This document shows, in pieces, positions 51,469 through 61,303 of a DNA stretch of 64,000 nucleotides. A program made the translations under genes and the position numbers. The stretch's first letter is position 1. Each line of letters begins with the position of its first letter. The stretch comes from Fereydounia khargensis (lineage: Eukaryota > Basidiomycota > Ustilaginomycetes > Urocystidales > Fereydouniaceae): positions 287,124-351,123 of the forward strand of contig JAOCZO010000013.1 in NCBI GenBank assembly GCA_026413255.1. Direction: 5' to 3'. The notes under the pieces were generated by a model. That model saw only the letters and a list, made by a program, of their open reading frames with translations, did no database searches and was not told the DNA's origin.

Positions 51469-51998
51469 CACAAATATGTAGGACATGTTGATTCTGCCTT
51501 ATTCAACATAATGTACTGTACTGTACTGTCTTGCAGATCCAATCCCCAATTCTCTTCATATGATCTTTTTTGCGCTCAAGAAGCAAGTGGTAGTCGTGGG
51601 CAGTCGTGCTGCAATATTGCGCAAGCCCTTCCGCACTGGGCTCCAGGGCACACAGTACTCTTGATGGAAAGGAAAGGTATACTGTATACTGTACTTTACG
51701 GTAATTTCGAAGCTTGCTCATCCCACCGTGACTTCAAAAGTTCGATCAATGCGACAATCGTGGTTACAACACGCTTTCCACATTTGTCTCGGAACCATCC
51801 TTAGCCACCATGGGCGGACTGGAGCTACAGTATAATTCACATTACTATAATCAGGTGGAAAAGTCGGGACTAGCCTCCGGCGCCAACCTTCCAAAGCTCC
51901 GAGTCCAGCGTCTCGGAGACAACATGCATGATGATGATCATCAGTTCCCGACTTTGATTGTGATCGCAATTGGCAAACGAAGGCAATCAGAGGATTCT
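51469..51998. other. Intergenic region between convergent secreted-protein genes
   Basis: TGTACTGTACTGTACTGTC (51512-51530) follows the stop of the small gene, and ATACTGTATACTGTACTT occurs at 51679-51696. An open frame covers part of the strip (51810-52124), but it is antisense to the next gene and has no features. Confidence 0.4.
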
Positions 51999-52526
51999 TC
52001 AGATATGCACGTAATGTTCGTATGTGATAGTGATCTTTTCCAGGCCATCAACAATACTTTGCAACTTGAGAAAATCGGTGTCGTCCGGAAGCGGATTTGC
52101 TTTGAGCATATCTCTGTATGTTGAGTAGGCAAAGTCGAGTTCATTCTGCGCACTCCACAGGGCATTGTGGAGCTCTTTTTCCGAGTTGGCCCTGTTCATG
52201 TCCTTGGCTACTGAGACCGCCCTATCATGGTACATCTGGATTGGCTCATCAGACGTAATGGATGACAGAAGGCGATCGATTCGAGCCTCCTCCTCTTTTG
52301 CACTAGGTGGCTGTTTCATTGACAGGGAAGCCAGATTGGCACGTTGCCGCCTCTCCAAGTTCCCAGTATGTAATGGAAAAGTGTTCGGATGCATGTTGGA
52401 CTCGTAAATCTCTGTAAAAAGGTGCAAGTAATCAGTCTTCGATATGCTTGGTCTGCTCGGGACCCTTCCGGCGGACGCAGTAAGGAAGAGCCACAGCAGG
52501 AGAAAGTTGCCGACGGTGAATCGCAT
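51999..52526 (-). CDS. Secreted helical protein, effector-type
   Basis: 175 aa from the ATG at 52526, with a signal peptide (MRFTVGNFLLLWLFLTASAG). The mature part lacks Cys and is charged and helical, with DRAVSVAKDMNRANSEKELH, ALWSAQNELDFAYSTYRDML and SIVDGLEKI. A DR-x5-A-x3-(N/D)RA-x-S pattern is shared with the protein at 53291-53821, and weaker similarity (RAR..., NSE, DLLK) with member A at 43598. A TATATA-like stretch (about 52635) lies about 110 bp upstream. No named domain. It may belong to one diverged family. Confidence 0.6.
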   Translation of the reverse strand: MRFTVGNFLLLWLFLTASAGRVPSRPSISKTDYLHLFTEIYESNMHPNTFPLHTGNLERRQRANLASLSMKQPPSAKEEEARIDRLLSSITSDEPIQMYHDRAVSVAKDMNRANSEKELHNALWSAQNELDFAYSTYRDMLKANPLPDDTDFLKLQSIVDGLEKITITYEHYVHI

Positions 52527-53290
52527 TTAAAGAGGCTTGCAGAGGCGGATCAGACTGGACCCGGGTTGCGTGGCTGAAAAAGTTTGTGGTACGATAGGAT
52601 TGAGAGTCTGTTGTCCAAACAAGAACCTGACTTGACTATATACAGCTTGATGCCCTCCGATTTGCTCACTCAGTCTGGTTCCCTGCCAGTCACAACACAG
52701 TACTGTAAAGTATGTCTGTTGAGCCAGCACGCTTGCTAAATCCCATCAGGGCCCTCAACCGCCCTATTCCATGCGATAAGGACGTCCCATGAAGAGACTG
52801 AGTTAATTGGCAGGTGAGCATCATCGTAGAGGGGGATTCATGCGCACTTCAAGTCCCCTTCGGACCTCGGATCAACTTCCGCTCTTTTCATCTCTTTGTA
52901 GGAGTCAGACCATGTAATCAATTGTGTCCGACTGATTGCAATATATGTGTCTATCGCAATCAGTAGTAAGGTGTATTGAAGCCACGCTCGGGGGAGGCTA
53001 TTGTCAGTGAGGCTGAAAAGTGCATCTCTCCGGACGCTGCTTGTCGTTGCTGGCTCACCTGACCCACAATAAGCTTTTTATGCGCTCCGAGGGCCAGATC
53101 AAGCCTTGTGTCAGGACACGATTGGTGAGAACCTAGGCAAAGCGCCCTACAATGCAGCTTCTAACCTAACGAGATGGCGTGCTAGCTGCCAATGTGTAGC
53201 CAGAGCTACATTAGAAAAACGAGGGCAGGGTTGTTCAAGCTGCTGAGTCCAAGCATTCAATCCAGACTTTGCATCTGCCCACTTTCATTC
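52527..53290. other. Divergent intergenic region between two secreted-protein genes
   Basis: CAGTACTGTAAAGTATG occurs at 52699-52715 and a TATATA box for the minus-strand gene at about 52635. Otherwise nothing. Confidence 0.35.
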
Positions 53291-53821
53291 ATGATGCAGA
53301 TGTGCACACTGCTTATGTCCATGCTTGTCACTTGGAAGACAAGCGCTCTTGGAGACGAGTCATTCTCACAGAGGGTCGCAAAATACTACAAAGACCCGCT
53401 TATGCCACCTTTTTGGTGGTGGTCTGATCAACGAATTCAAGCAGCAAGAGCTTTGAGCAAAAATCAGATGAATATCATGATATCCTTTATGCCCTTGAGC
53501 GGAGATATCATGCCCGTAAGTGGAAACGAAGTTCAAGATAGAGTAATGGACATAGCCTTTCAACTCGATAGGGCCAAGTCAAAGGCAGAGGCCTTTGTGC
53601 CCCTCTTGTCTGCTGTGGCCGAACGTAACTTTCTCCTCAACATTTTGCATGAGGACCGCAGATGGTATGACAAACAGGTTCTCATTGGTGGCGAAAAGGC
53701 TACTCCTTTCTTTGATGAGCGCGTAGGAGAAAGCATTAGAGGCATCATGTGCTTGGACAACCTCTTTAACAAATTTGATGCCGATTCACAATTTCCACGG
53801 CTTACAATCTTCTTTCCCTAG
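53291..53821 (+). CDS. Secreted helical protein, effector-type
   Basis: 176 aa if started at the ATG at 53291, which opens a signal peptide (MMQMCTLLMSMLVTWKTSALG). An upstream in-frame ATG at 53192 would add 33 residues with no signal. The mature part has WWWSDQRIQAARALSK, DRVMDIAFQLDRAKSKAEAF, EDRRWYDKQVLIGGEK and GIMCLDNLFNKF. Its DR-x5-A-x3-DRAKS block aligns with the block in the neighbouring divergent gene, supporting an ancient tandem duplication. Function unknown. Confidence 0.58.
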   Translation: MMQMCTLLMSMLVTWKTSALGDESFSQRVAKYYKDPLMPPFWWWSDQRIQAARALSKNQMNIMISFMPLSGDIMPVSGNEVQDRVMDIAFQLDRAKSKAEAFVPLLSAVAERNFLLNILHEDRRWYDKQVLIGGEKATPFFDERVGESIRGIMCLDNLFNKFDADSQFPRLTIFFP

Positions 53822-54121
53822 GGCTGCTGTGTACACTCAGGTTGGTCGCCCTTCTAGCCTCACTTCGCCTCACCCGCATAAGACAAGCTGATACTTTATT
53901 TCAAGCAACACAATACAGACTGCAAGTAAGCTCAGCCGCATTTCTCCCCCACGTACTGTTTGATCGAGCCAACGTACAGTGGCACCGGATGAATTGAATT
54001 TGCACCTAGTTTGAACACAACCCACCTGAGAGCTTGGTGTAGGGATACACTTTCACAACCCATCTGATTTGTGCGTCGAAACATCAATTCAGACTGCCTC
54101 CAAAAAATGGTGGAGGATACC
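53822..54121. other. Intergenic region between convergent genes
   Basis: This is 300 bp between the secreted-protein gene and the terminal exon of the permease. No feature was seen. Confidence 0.3.
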
Positions 54122-55852
54122 TTAGTATACATATCTGAACGACTTGTCCCTGTGGGAAAGAGGAAAAGGCATGTCAGCAATGAGCCTCCCATAGCAGCAT
54201 AACATGGCCAAGCGGCCTCGTGTCCACTCACTGCATATCTGTCAGTCCTTCGACACGGACGTCTTGCTTGTCGCCCTCCAAAGCAGCCGCACGGTCGCGT
54301 TGTTGGTTCCATCGCCAGTGGAAGAATGTGATGCTAGACAGCAGCACCAGTGACCCTGCCAGCGTGACCAGAATAGCAATCTGGGCAGGTACATACCGGG
54401 GCGCATCCTCCGGTCGGTACGTTTGCGGACCAATAATGTTGCCCGCGGCATAGGCCACTTGGAACGAGGTGGCAAAGATGACACGCTTGGTGTGCCCCCC
54501 GACGTTGGTGGCAATGTACGCCACGCATGCTGCCAGCGTGGGGATGTAGAATACCACCAGCAAAATGCCTGCCATACTTGCGCCCTGATTGCCAATGCAG
54601 CCTACCACCAGACCGGCACCCAGGACGCTCAGGCAGAGACAGAACAAGGCTCCAGCGGCTCGAGTGCCGGTTAGACGGAACATGCCTCCGTACACCAACA
54701 CGCCGATCACTTGAATTGCGCCAGATGGCATGGTCAGCAGGATCGACTGGCCCACGTTGAATCCGAACGATGCAATCAACGTAGTGCTGAATACGGTGAT
54801 ACCACCATTTGTGATGCTGATAGCAAACTGGAGGAACCAGAGTAGATACAGTCTCGGGTCCAAGATGGCCTCAATGGTCTGTTGCCTCGGGTTTCCCTTG
54901 CCTTGCGAAGCGTCTACGCTTGTGGTCCTAATCAGTTCTGCCAGAGCCGTGCGCTGCTCAGCTTGAAGGAATCGCGCTCTGTCCGGGGAGGAAGAAAGCA
55001 CGAGGGCAATGGCCAGACTCAGGGCGACAGTCAGTCCGCCGAGGATGAGGAACATTACACGCCATGACTGAATGACCAGTCCCGTATGGTGCAGCAACCC
55101 GTACGCCATGGGTGCACCGAAGAAGATGGAAACACCGTTCATGCACTGCAGGATGGCGGAACGTAGCACGATCTGCTGCTTGGTGTAGAAGCGTGCCGTC
55201 AGCAGTGTCGTGCAAGGGATCAAGCCACCCTCGAAAAAGCCTAGCAAGAATCGGAGGGCAAGCATGGATGCAGGCCCGTGAGAGGCCGCGTGCGCACACA
55301 TTATCACTCCCCAGATGAAGCAGGAGACCGAGAGGTAGTGGATGATTGAGAAGCGTTGCAGTAGCCATGTCACAACTGGTTGACACGCCAGGTAGCCAAA
55401 GTAGACTGCGATAGAGCCAGGTTAGGGCAGGGTAAGTGGTAGGCAAGGAGGTCTTTTGGTTGGTCAGGTGAAAACAGAGCCACTCACAGATGGAGCCGGC
55501 CCATGAGTACTCAGATCCGGACATGCCTATGTCCTTCTTCATGCCCATGCTGTTGGCATAGCCCAAACAGAACTTGTCCTGGACTGCGAGACGATAACAG
55601 AAGAGCGAAAGAAAAACGCCTCAGTAGTCAAGCACGGTACGAAGCTCAAGGGTCATGTTCACCAGACTCACATTGTAGCATGACGGCAAGGGAGAGGATT
55701 GGCAGCATGACCATGTCGGTCCTTCGCCTGGCTTGACGGGTGAGTATGTCATCCGTGTATGTGTAGGTGGTGCAGCTGGCAAGGGCAGGAACCTCCTTGT
55801 TTATGGAGCTGCGCTTTTCGTCTATGTCTTGGTTTGGGAGAATAGTTGTCAT
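54122..55852 (-). CDS. Dal5-like permease (allantoate/anion:cation symporter family, MFS)
   Basis: Four exons (55852-55672, 55583-55488, 55405-54232, 54149-54122) give 492 aa. Twelve hydrophobic segments are visible. Family blocks: RRRTDMVMLPILSLAVMLQF, DKFCLGYANSMGMKKDIGM, EYSWAGSIFYFGYLACQP, RFLLGFFEGGLIPC, and the short last exon giving the typical ending DKSFRYVY. Without that exon the frame would end in DMQ at 54228 and miss the family's conserved tail. Dal5-type carriers bring in allantoate, ureidosuccinate, small peptides, nicotinate or other organic anions; the substrate is not readable here. It sits beside an amidohydrolase and a Zn2Cys6 regulator, possibly one catabolic group. Confidence 0.87.
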
Positions 55853-56646
55853 CTTGGCGAATGGCTGGGTGGGGAGAAGTGTTGCTTACATGAATCCCTT
55901 TCTCATTTTATCCCTTTCTTGCACCTTCTTCCCCGCAGACTGTAGAAGGGTCAAGTGATAAGTATGCACGATAAGCGACGCTGTCAGGGACGGAGGGACG
56001 GACAAGCAAGTCGCCGGGTCGACAGTCAGATGTCGGGCGCCTCATCCACGCTATCGTCCTGTCTCGCTTGAGTATCTGTCGTCCGCACGGCTGCATTTCT
56101 CGTCCGCTCTCGTCCGCTCTCATCCGCTCGCGTTATAGTACTGTATCTAACAGTTGCATTGTGGAGAAGGAATGCGCGGAAACAGATACAGTACAGGCAC
56201 AACATGTGTGGTGAGTGGGTGACTCGCTCTCATCCGCACACCTGCATGGCGACCGGCCCATACGACCTCAAGCGCAGCTTTTGATAACCTTCTTGGGATG
56301 ACCATATGGTACCACTCCTGCTGGCTCACTTGACCCTGCGTATCTGTCGTTTGACACGTTATCTACCCAGGGAACCATGTGGTAGCCAGCATCCCGCATC
56401 TAGTTCAAGTCCGCCCCCGCGGCCTACATTCTTCTCGCCCGCTCTCAGCCGCACTCATCCCCGTCCGCGTCGGCGCACTCTGCAACCACTCGCAAAAACC
56501 ATGTCGTGCTATGCTATGCCATGCTAGGCTTTGCTATTGCAACGTACACAACGGCAAGCTCAAGAACTTAAAAGGGCGACAAAGTGACCCGCCATCCCTC
56601 TATTCGGCTCATAAAAAATCCTGCGTCTCGTACAATTCTTGCAAGA
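55853..56646. other. Divergent region between the permease and the M20 gene
   Basis: CGCTCTCGTCCGCTCTCATC-type short repeats lie at 56105-56134, with TAGTACTGTATC at 56137-56148 and ACAGTACAGG at 56188-56197. As a shared upstream region of two metabolic genes it may hold common regulator sites, but I can point to none with certainty. Confidence 0.4.
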
Positions 56647-58130
56647 ATGACCCCTACTGCCTCGTCTATTCCCACAGTTCCCACTGCTCCGTCTGGAGCC
56701 AAGAGCGTTCCTGGCTCTTCACCGTCTCCGTTCCATCAATGTGCTACGTGCGGAAAGGACTCGTGGCAGATGGATGCTTCAATCATCGAAAAGGGCGTAT
56801 TCAAGCCTGGTGCTTCAGGACCATCGCTGGCCTACATCCGCAAACATGAACAGGTGATTGATCTGCTCGTGCTGCCACCAAGGCTCTCGATGGGGCAATG
56901 CGAGAGCTGAGCCTCGCAATCCACGGCAACCCAGAGCTTGGTTTCAAGGAGAGGTGAGTTGGACACATGCTCAGTGAGAGCGAGTTAGATCATGGACTCA
57001 CATTAGGCAAATCTAGTTTTGCTGCAGACACGCTGTGCACCTTCATGGAGAGCCAAGAGGGATGGGAGGTCAATCGGGGTATTTGTGACCTTCCAACAGC
57101 GTGGTCGGCCACCTGGACCAGTCCCTACGGTAAGGGACCCCGCACAATCGGATTCAATTCAGAGATGGACGCCCTGCCCGGTATTGGCCATGCGTGCGGA
57201 CACAACCTGATCGCCGTAGCTGGTCTTGCATCGGCGATTGCCACTGCCAAGGCTCTCGAGGATGCTCGATATCCCGGCACTGTTGTGCTGCTGGGCACGC
57301 CCGCCGAGGAGGGTGGTGGAGGCAAGTGCCTCATGCTTGAGCGTGGCGCATACGATGGCATGGATGCGTGCATGATGGTCCACCCGGGACCGTTTGATTG
57401 CGTTGGCTCCTCATTGGCCGTCCGACACTTTACTGTCCGCTTTCGAGGCAAGACGGCACACGCCGCTGCCACGCCGTGGGCAGGAGTGAATGCACTGGAC
57501 GCAGCGGTACTTGCGTACAACGGAGTGAGCGTGCTTCGTCAACAGACCGAAGATGGGATCCGAATCCAGGGAATCATGCTACCAGAGACGGACTGGGCTC
57601 CCAATGTGATTCCGGACGTTGCGCGGCTCTCGTTTGGTGTGCGTGCTCCCACGGTCAAACAGATGAACCATTACATGGGTCGAGTGCTTGAGTGTTTCCG
57701 AGGGGCCGCCATCTCAACAGGGTGCAGTGTCGAGATTAGCGAGGACGAAGAACCGTACTACGACATTGTGGTCAACTCGCCCCTTGCGGAAATGTACGCC
57801 TCGCTCATGGACAAGTACGAGGGCATCAAACTGGCCACCAACGTGCCTTTCTCTGGCTCGACTGACTTTGGAAACGTGACTCACAAGCTACCCGGTCTCC
57901 ACCCACTGTACGAGATTCCACTTGACAACAGGATGAAGGACGCCAACCATACAATTGGATTCACAAAGGCAGCGGCTACCAAGGAGGCGCACGAGGCTAC
58001 CATGCGATGCGCAGCTAGTATTGCGGCCACGGCGGCTGTGTTTGTCACTGACGATGCGTTTGCAGACGCAGTGGTGCTCGATTGGAAGGAGCAGCAGCGT
58101 CTGTTGGCTGAACAGGAATCGTGCGAGTGA
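56647..58130 (+). pseudogene. M20 family amidohydrolase (PM20D2/aminobenzoyl-glutamate utilisation type), frame broken near 56857
   Basis: Exon 1 (56647-56953) and exon 2 (57017-58130) join by an AG/GTGAGT...TCTAG/T intron in the frame that carries ALDGAMRELSLAIHGNPELGFKE and FAADTLCTFMESQEGW. Exon 2 is complete: GFNSEMDALPGIGHACGHNL (metal-binding Asp, His), TPAEEGGGGKCLMLERG (catalytic Glu pair), CMMVHPGP, FRGKTAHAAATPWAGVNALDA (dimerisation domain), VPFSGSTDFGNVTHKLPGLHP and HTIGFTKAA. But upstream of about 56857 the protein reads AYIRKHEQVID in a different frame; one missing base (GATCT for GATTCT) restores 473 aa in total. It cleaves amide bonds of N-acyl amino acids or dipeptides in related enzymes. 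The frameshift may be real decay or an assembly error. Confidence 0.75.
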
Positions 58131-58395
58131 TACAGTAGTACTGTAGCTCTTGAATTGCAATGCTATCCGCCTATTGTCACCACGTTGAATGGTCCGGTAC
58201 AGCATTCTAGTTGAGAGGGAAGCGTTACCGTACTGTACAATACTGTACGGCCGATACACGTCAAATAGAGCTTTTGCGGCTGAGTCGACTAACTGATTGT
58301 GGAGAAACACACAGTCAGTCTTTTCCTTTCCTTCTGACCACATCCTCTCCCGTGGATTGTCATAGTCAATCTGCACTGCACCTCAATGAGCAGCC
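58131..58395. other. Intergenic region
   Basis: ACAGTAGTACTGTAG begins two bases after the M20 stop. ACCGTACTGTACAATACTGT lies at 58227-58246. TAGTTGAGAGGG (58209-58220) resembles the terminal repeat TAGTTGAAGGGT of the MITE-like element, perhaps a solo end. Confidence 0.4.
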
Positions 58396-60897
58396 ATGTC
58401 CAGTCGCATTCACCAGCTGCCTATGGGCCGCGAGGAGGTCGTCCCCACCGAACTGAGCCCAATGGAACTGCTTGCAGGTGAAGCACTTGCTCAGGTCGGC
58501 CGACGCACATCATCCGCATTAGCACCAAGAGCAGTGCCACCAACACGACCATTATCATCATCATCATCACCACCACCATTGTCACCAGTATCAGCATCAA
58601 GGCCGACACCAACCGCATCCACACACGCAAGAAAGATCACTCGCTATCGTCCCATCAGGAGCTGTACTGAGTGTAGGCTACTCAAGCGCAAGTGCGATCG
58701 AGCCCGTCCCATATGCCAACAGTGTATTCGTAACGGAAGGCAAGATCGTTGTCGCTTTGTAGAATCACATTCTCGCCATCTATCGCTACCCCGACCACCA
58801 CAACCACCAATACCAACACCACCACCACCACCAAGATGCTCTCCTTCACCGCCCGTCTCCACACCCTCGCCCGCACCCGTATCTGCATCCACAAGCAAGT
58901 CTACACTTCCCATAGGGCGTGGCTCTCCTGATCTAGTTGCAGAGGCAGGTCCAACCGAAGCCCTTCATGCCTCTCTCGCTCGTCTTCGTTACCAGGCATT
59001 GGTCGAGACTTTGGCCGAGCATCAGCACCTCTTGCTTCCTACCATTGATCAGCTTGATGAGATACTCAGCTTCTACCGATCAGGAGTCGAGCCCTTTCTC
59101 CGCTGTACCATGGTTGAACTCAACGGACCTCGCTTTGAGCGCTGTCTCCGCTGGTGGCATATCCACAACGCCGAATCCTCCACCAACTCTGAGACGGCAG
59201 CAGCCTCTGTCGCTGCGTTTGATCCAACCTCTTTCACCTTGATGATTGTCATCTTGGCCCTCTCCCTCCAAGTCGCTGAAGCTAGCGGTCGAGCTGCTCA
59301 TCTTCCTTGCTTCTGCTCGTCCCAGAACAAGCTCATTCGCGTGGCAGGCGATTGCATCGATGCGCTTCAGGCAGCTTGTCCCCCTAGCTGGGCCACGGTC
59401 TTTATGGCTCCCATCGACCTTGTCAAGGCAACCGTGCTGCGTGGACGATGGTTCTTGAACCGCCTTCAGCTTCAAATGTCCCGCTCCTGCCTTGCCTCGG
59501 CGCTTCATCTCGCCTGTGTTGCTGGTCTCCACCTAGATGGAGCCCATCGATCCATGCGCAAGGAGGAAGCCGAATCACGACGCCAGCTCTGGTGGTGCGT
59601 CATGGCCGAGTCCCTTGCAGCCCATCGCCTCGATGCATCTACCATGCTCCTGCCACCGTCTCCTATGTCACCCTTTGCATCATCATCTCATAGCAATGCG
59701 GCTGGCATCGAGACCAAGTTGCCCTCGGACATGAGTGCCACCGAGTCACAAATGCTTTATGTTCACATCACATACCCAGAGTCAATCCTGCTTCGCAGAC
59801 ATGGTCCCATCCACTGCGATCCTATAGAATTTGGCTTTCACAGCACCTACTCTCGATGGGCCGCCCTGCGCGTGATAAGGCTTAGGGGCGTCAGACAAAC
59901 GGCGGAGAATGTAACTGGCAACCATCTCTCAGTTGCCGAACTTGAGCAACGGTATCTCCAACTCTCGATTGAATTCACCCCGGTCGAACTGCGCTGGACC
60001 GAGGACGACGAAGAGCGACTTTTCAAGTTGTCTTCCTTTGATCCCACTGATCCTTCCCTTGACCAGCGACACTTTATGGAACGCATCGCACTTCACCTTG
60101 AATGCAATCTTGCCCGCGTTGAGCTTCACATTCCGTCCATCATCAAGGCTTATCGTCAGGATCGTCGTCGTTCTCATCCTTCCGAATGCGATCTTGATTC
60201 TTGTCATGGGAGACAAGGATGTCGGCAACAACGTAGATTTGGCGAGAATGCCAATCCGCGGGTTGAACAAAATGACCATGATACTTGCTGTGTCCACGAT
60301 AACGATAGCCACGATTATCATGGCAGCCTTCGCAAGTCGCTTGACGCGGCCCAGGCGCTCGTCACTCTTGTGGCAGGATGTCTACCAGCCATGCCTCCTC
60401 CTGTGCTAGTTGAGCCACTGCTGCATGGCGCGCTACTCGCTGGAATGGTCCTGGCCATTGCGCTACAGATGAATGGTGGCAGGGACGAGTCTAAAGCCGT
60501 GCTGGTTCATCCTCTCCTCCGACGCTTGCTTCGTGCGCTTGCATCCAGGGCCACAAGTACCACGCCTAGATCCGTGACAGACTACACGGCCAAGATACAC
60601 CACTTTCTTGTCAGTATAAGCCAACACTGGCATACTTCCTCTCTCCCCACCTCTCACCCAGGCGTGTTTGCCTCGACACAAGGCGATGCGGTAGCTGCCA
60701 CGGCTACAGCTACCACACCTGATCCATCAGGTCTCCACTCTTGGACGGTGTTTGACATGTCAAGCAACGCTCCCTTTGCAGCCGGATTACCCCTCCAGCA
60801 GTTTATTCAGGGAAACGAGTCCGATGACGACTCGCATTCCACCGACCCGTGGACACTGTGGCAGGTCATGTGTGCCGGTCAGATGCCCCAGTTCTAA
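58396..60897 (+). CDS. Zn2Cys6 transcription factor
   Basis: 833 aa, intronless. The Zn(II)2Cys6 binuclear cluster is at about residues 90-118: C-TE-C-RLLKRK-C-DRARPI-C-QQ-C, later RQDRC. It is preceded by Ser/Pro and followed by Pro-rich linkers. The middle homology region (fungal-specific transcription factor domain) starts near QLDEILSFYRSGVEPF and includes RSCLASALHLACVAGLHLDG and RRQLWWCVMAES. A short His/Asp-rich insert (NDHDTCCVHDNDSHDYHG) is unusual. Being next to the M20 enzyme and the Dal5-like permease, it could control them, which is inference. The ATG at 58396 is the first one in the frame. Confidence 0.9.
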   Translation: MSSRIHQLPMGREEVVPTELSPMELLAGEALAQVGRRTSSALAPRAVPPTRPLSSSSSPPPLSPVSASRPTPTASTHARKITRYRPIRSCTECRLLKRKCDRARPICQQCIRNGRQDRCRFVESHSRHLSLPRPPQPPIPTPPPPPRCSPSPPVSTPSPAPVSASTSKSTLPIGRGSPDLVAEAGPTEALHASLARLRYQALVETLAEHQHLLLPTIDQLDEILSFYRSGVEPFLRCTMVELNGPRFERCLRWWHIHNAESSTNSETAAASVAAFDPTSFTLMIVILALSLQVAEASGRAAHLPCFCSSQNKLIRVAGDCIDALQAACPPSWATVFMAPIDLVKATVLRGRWFLNRLQLQMSRSCLASALHLACVAGLHLDGAHRSMRKEEAESRRQLWWCVMAESLAAHRLDASTMLLPPSPMSPFASSSHSNAAGIETKLPSDMSATESQMLYVHITYPESILLRRHGPIHCDPIEFGFHSTYSRWAALRVIRLRGVRQTAENVTGNHLSVAELEQRYLQLSIEFTPVELRWTEDDEERLFKLSSFDPTDPSLDQRHFMERIALHLECNLARVELHIPSIIKAYRQDRRRSHPSECDLDSCHGRQGCRQQRRFGENANPRVEQNDHDTCCVHDNDSHDYHGSLRKSLDAAQALVTLVAGCLPAMPPPVLVEPLLHGALLAGMVLAIALQMNGGRDESKAVLVHPLLRRLLRALASRATSTTPRSVTDYTAKIHHFLVSISQHWHTSSLPTSHPGVFASTQGDAVAATATATTPDPSGLHSWTVFDMSSNAPFAAGLPLQQFIQGNESDDDSHSTDPWTLWQVMCAGQMPQF

Positions 60898-61164
60898 CGC
60901 ATCAGCAACAACACGCTCCGCAATTGATACCCCCTCGCAAATGCCACTTCTTGTTCTTCTTCTTCCCATCCCAAACCTGTCGCTGGTGCTGTACTCTACC
61001 CTCTGATTGAAATGATAACGCATTTCTTAAACTGCAGGGAGCAAGCAAGCAACGCAACTGTATTTTTAAGCAAGCGTTTGGCCACACCGCCTCCTTCCTG
61101 CTTTGTTTGTGATGATGTATTCTGGTATAGTCAAGCATACTGCTGGGCCGAGACCGTCGTCAAA
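60898..61164. other. Intergenic region between the regulator and tRNA-Ala
   Basis: Nothing supported was found in this 267-bp interval. Confidence 0.3.
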
Positions 61165-61251
61165 GGGGGTTTAGCTCAGTTGGTAGAGCGTTCGCTTAGC
61201 ATTGCTAGTGCTGAATGCGAAAGGTCGCGTGTTCGACTCATGCAGTCTCCA
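61165..61251 (+). tRNA. tRNA-Ala (anticodon AGC) with intron
   Basis: GGGGGTT pairs with AGTCTCC and discriminator A follows. D-arm TAGCTCAGTTGGTAGAGCG is standard. Anticodon stem TTCGC/GCGAA encloses TTAGCA, a 14-nt intron (TTGCTAGTGCTGAA) and T. The T-arm is GCGTG-TTCGACT-CATGC. A T7 terminator lies 11 bases downstream. The mature length is 73 nt. Confidence 0.94.
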
Positions 61252-61303
61252 GGTGCTCTCATTTTTTTGTTCCATGAAGGTGTCGAATCAATACATGGGT
61301 GGG

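Noticed and set aside
54228-54230. TGA as the end of the Dal5-like permease
   Set aside because: It is part of a GTGAGT donor; splicing to 54149-54122 adds the family-typical ending FRYVY.
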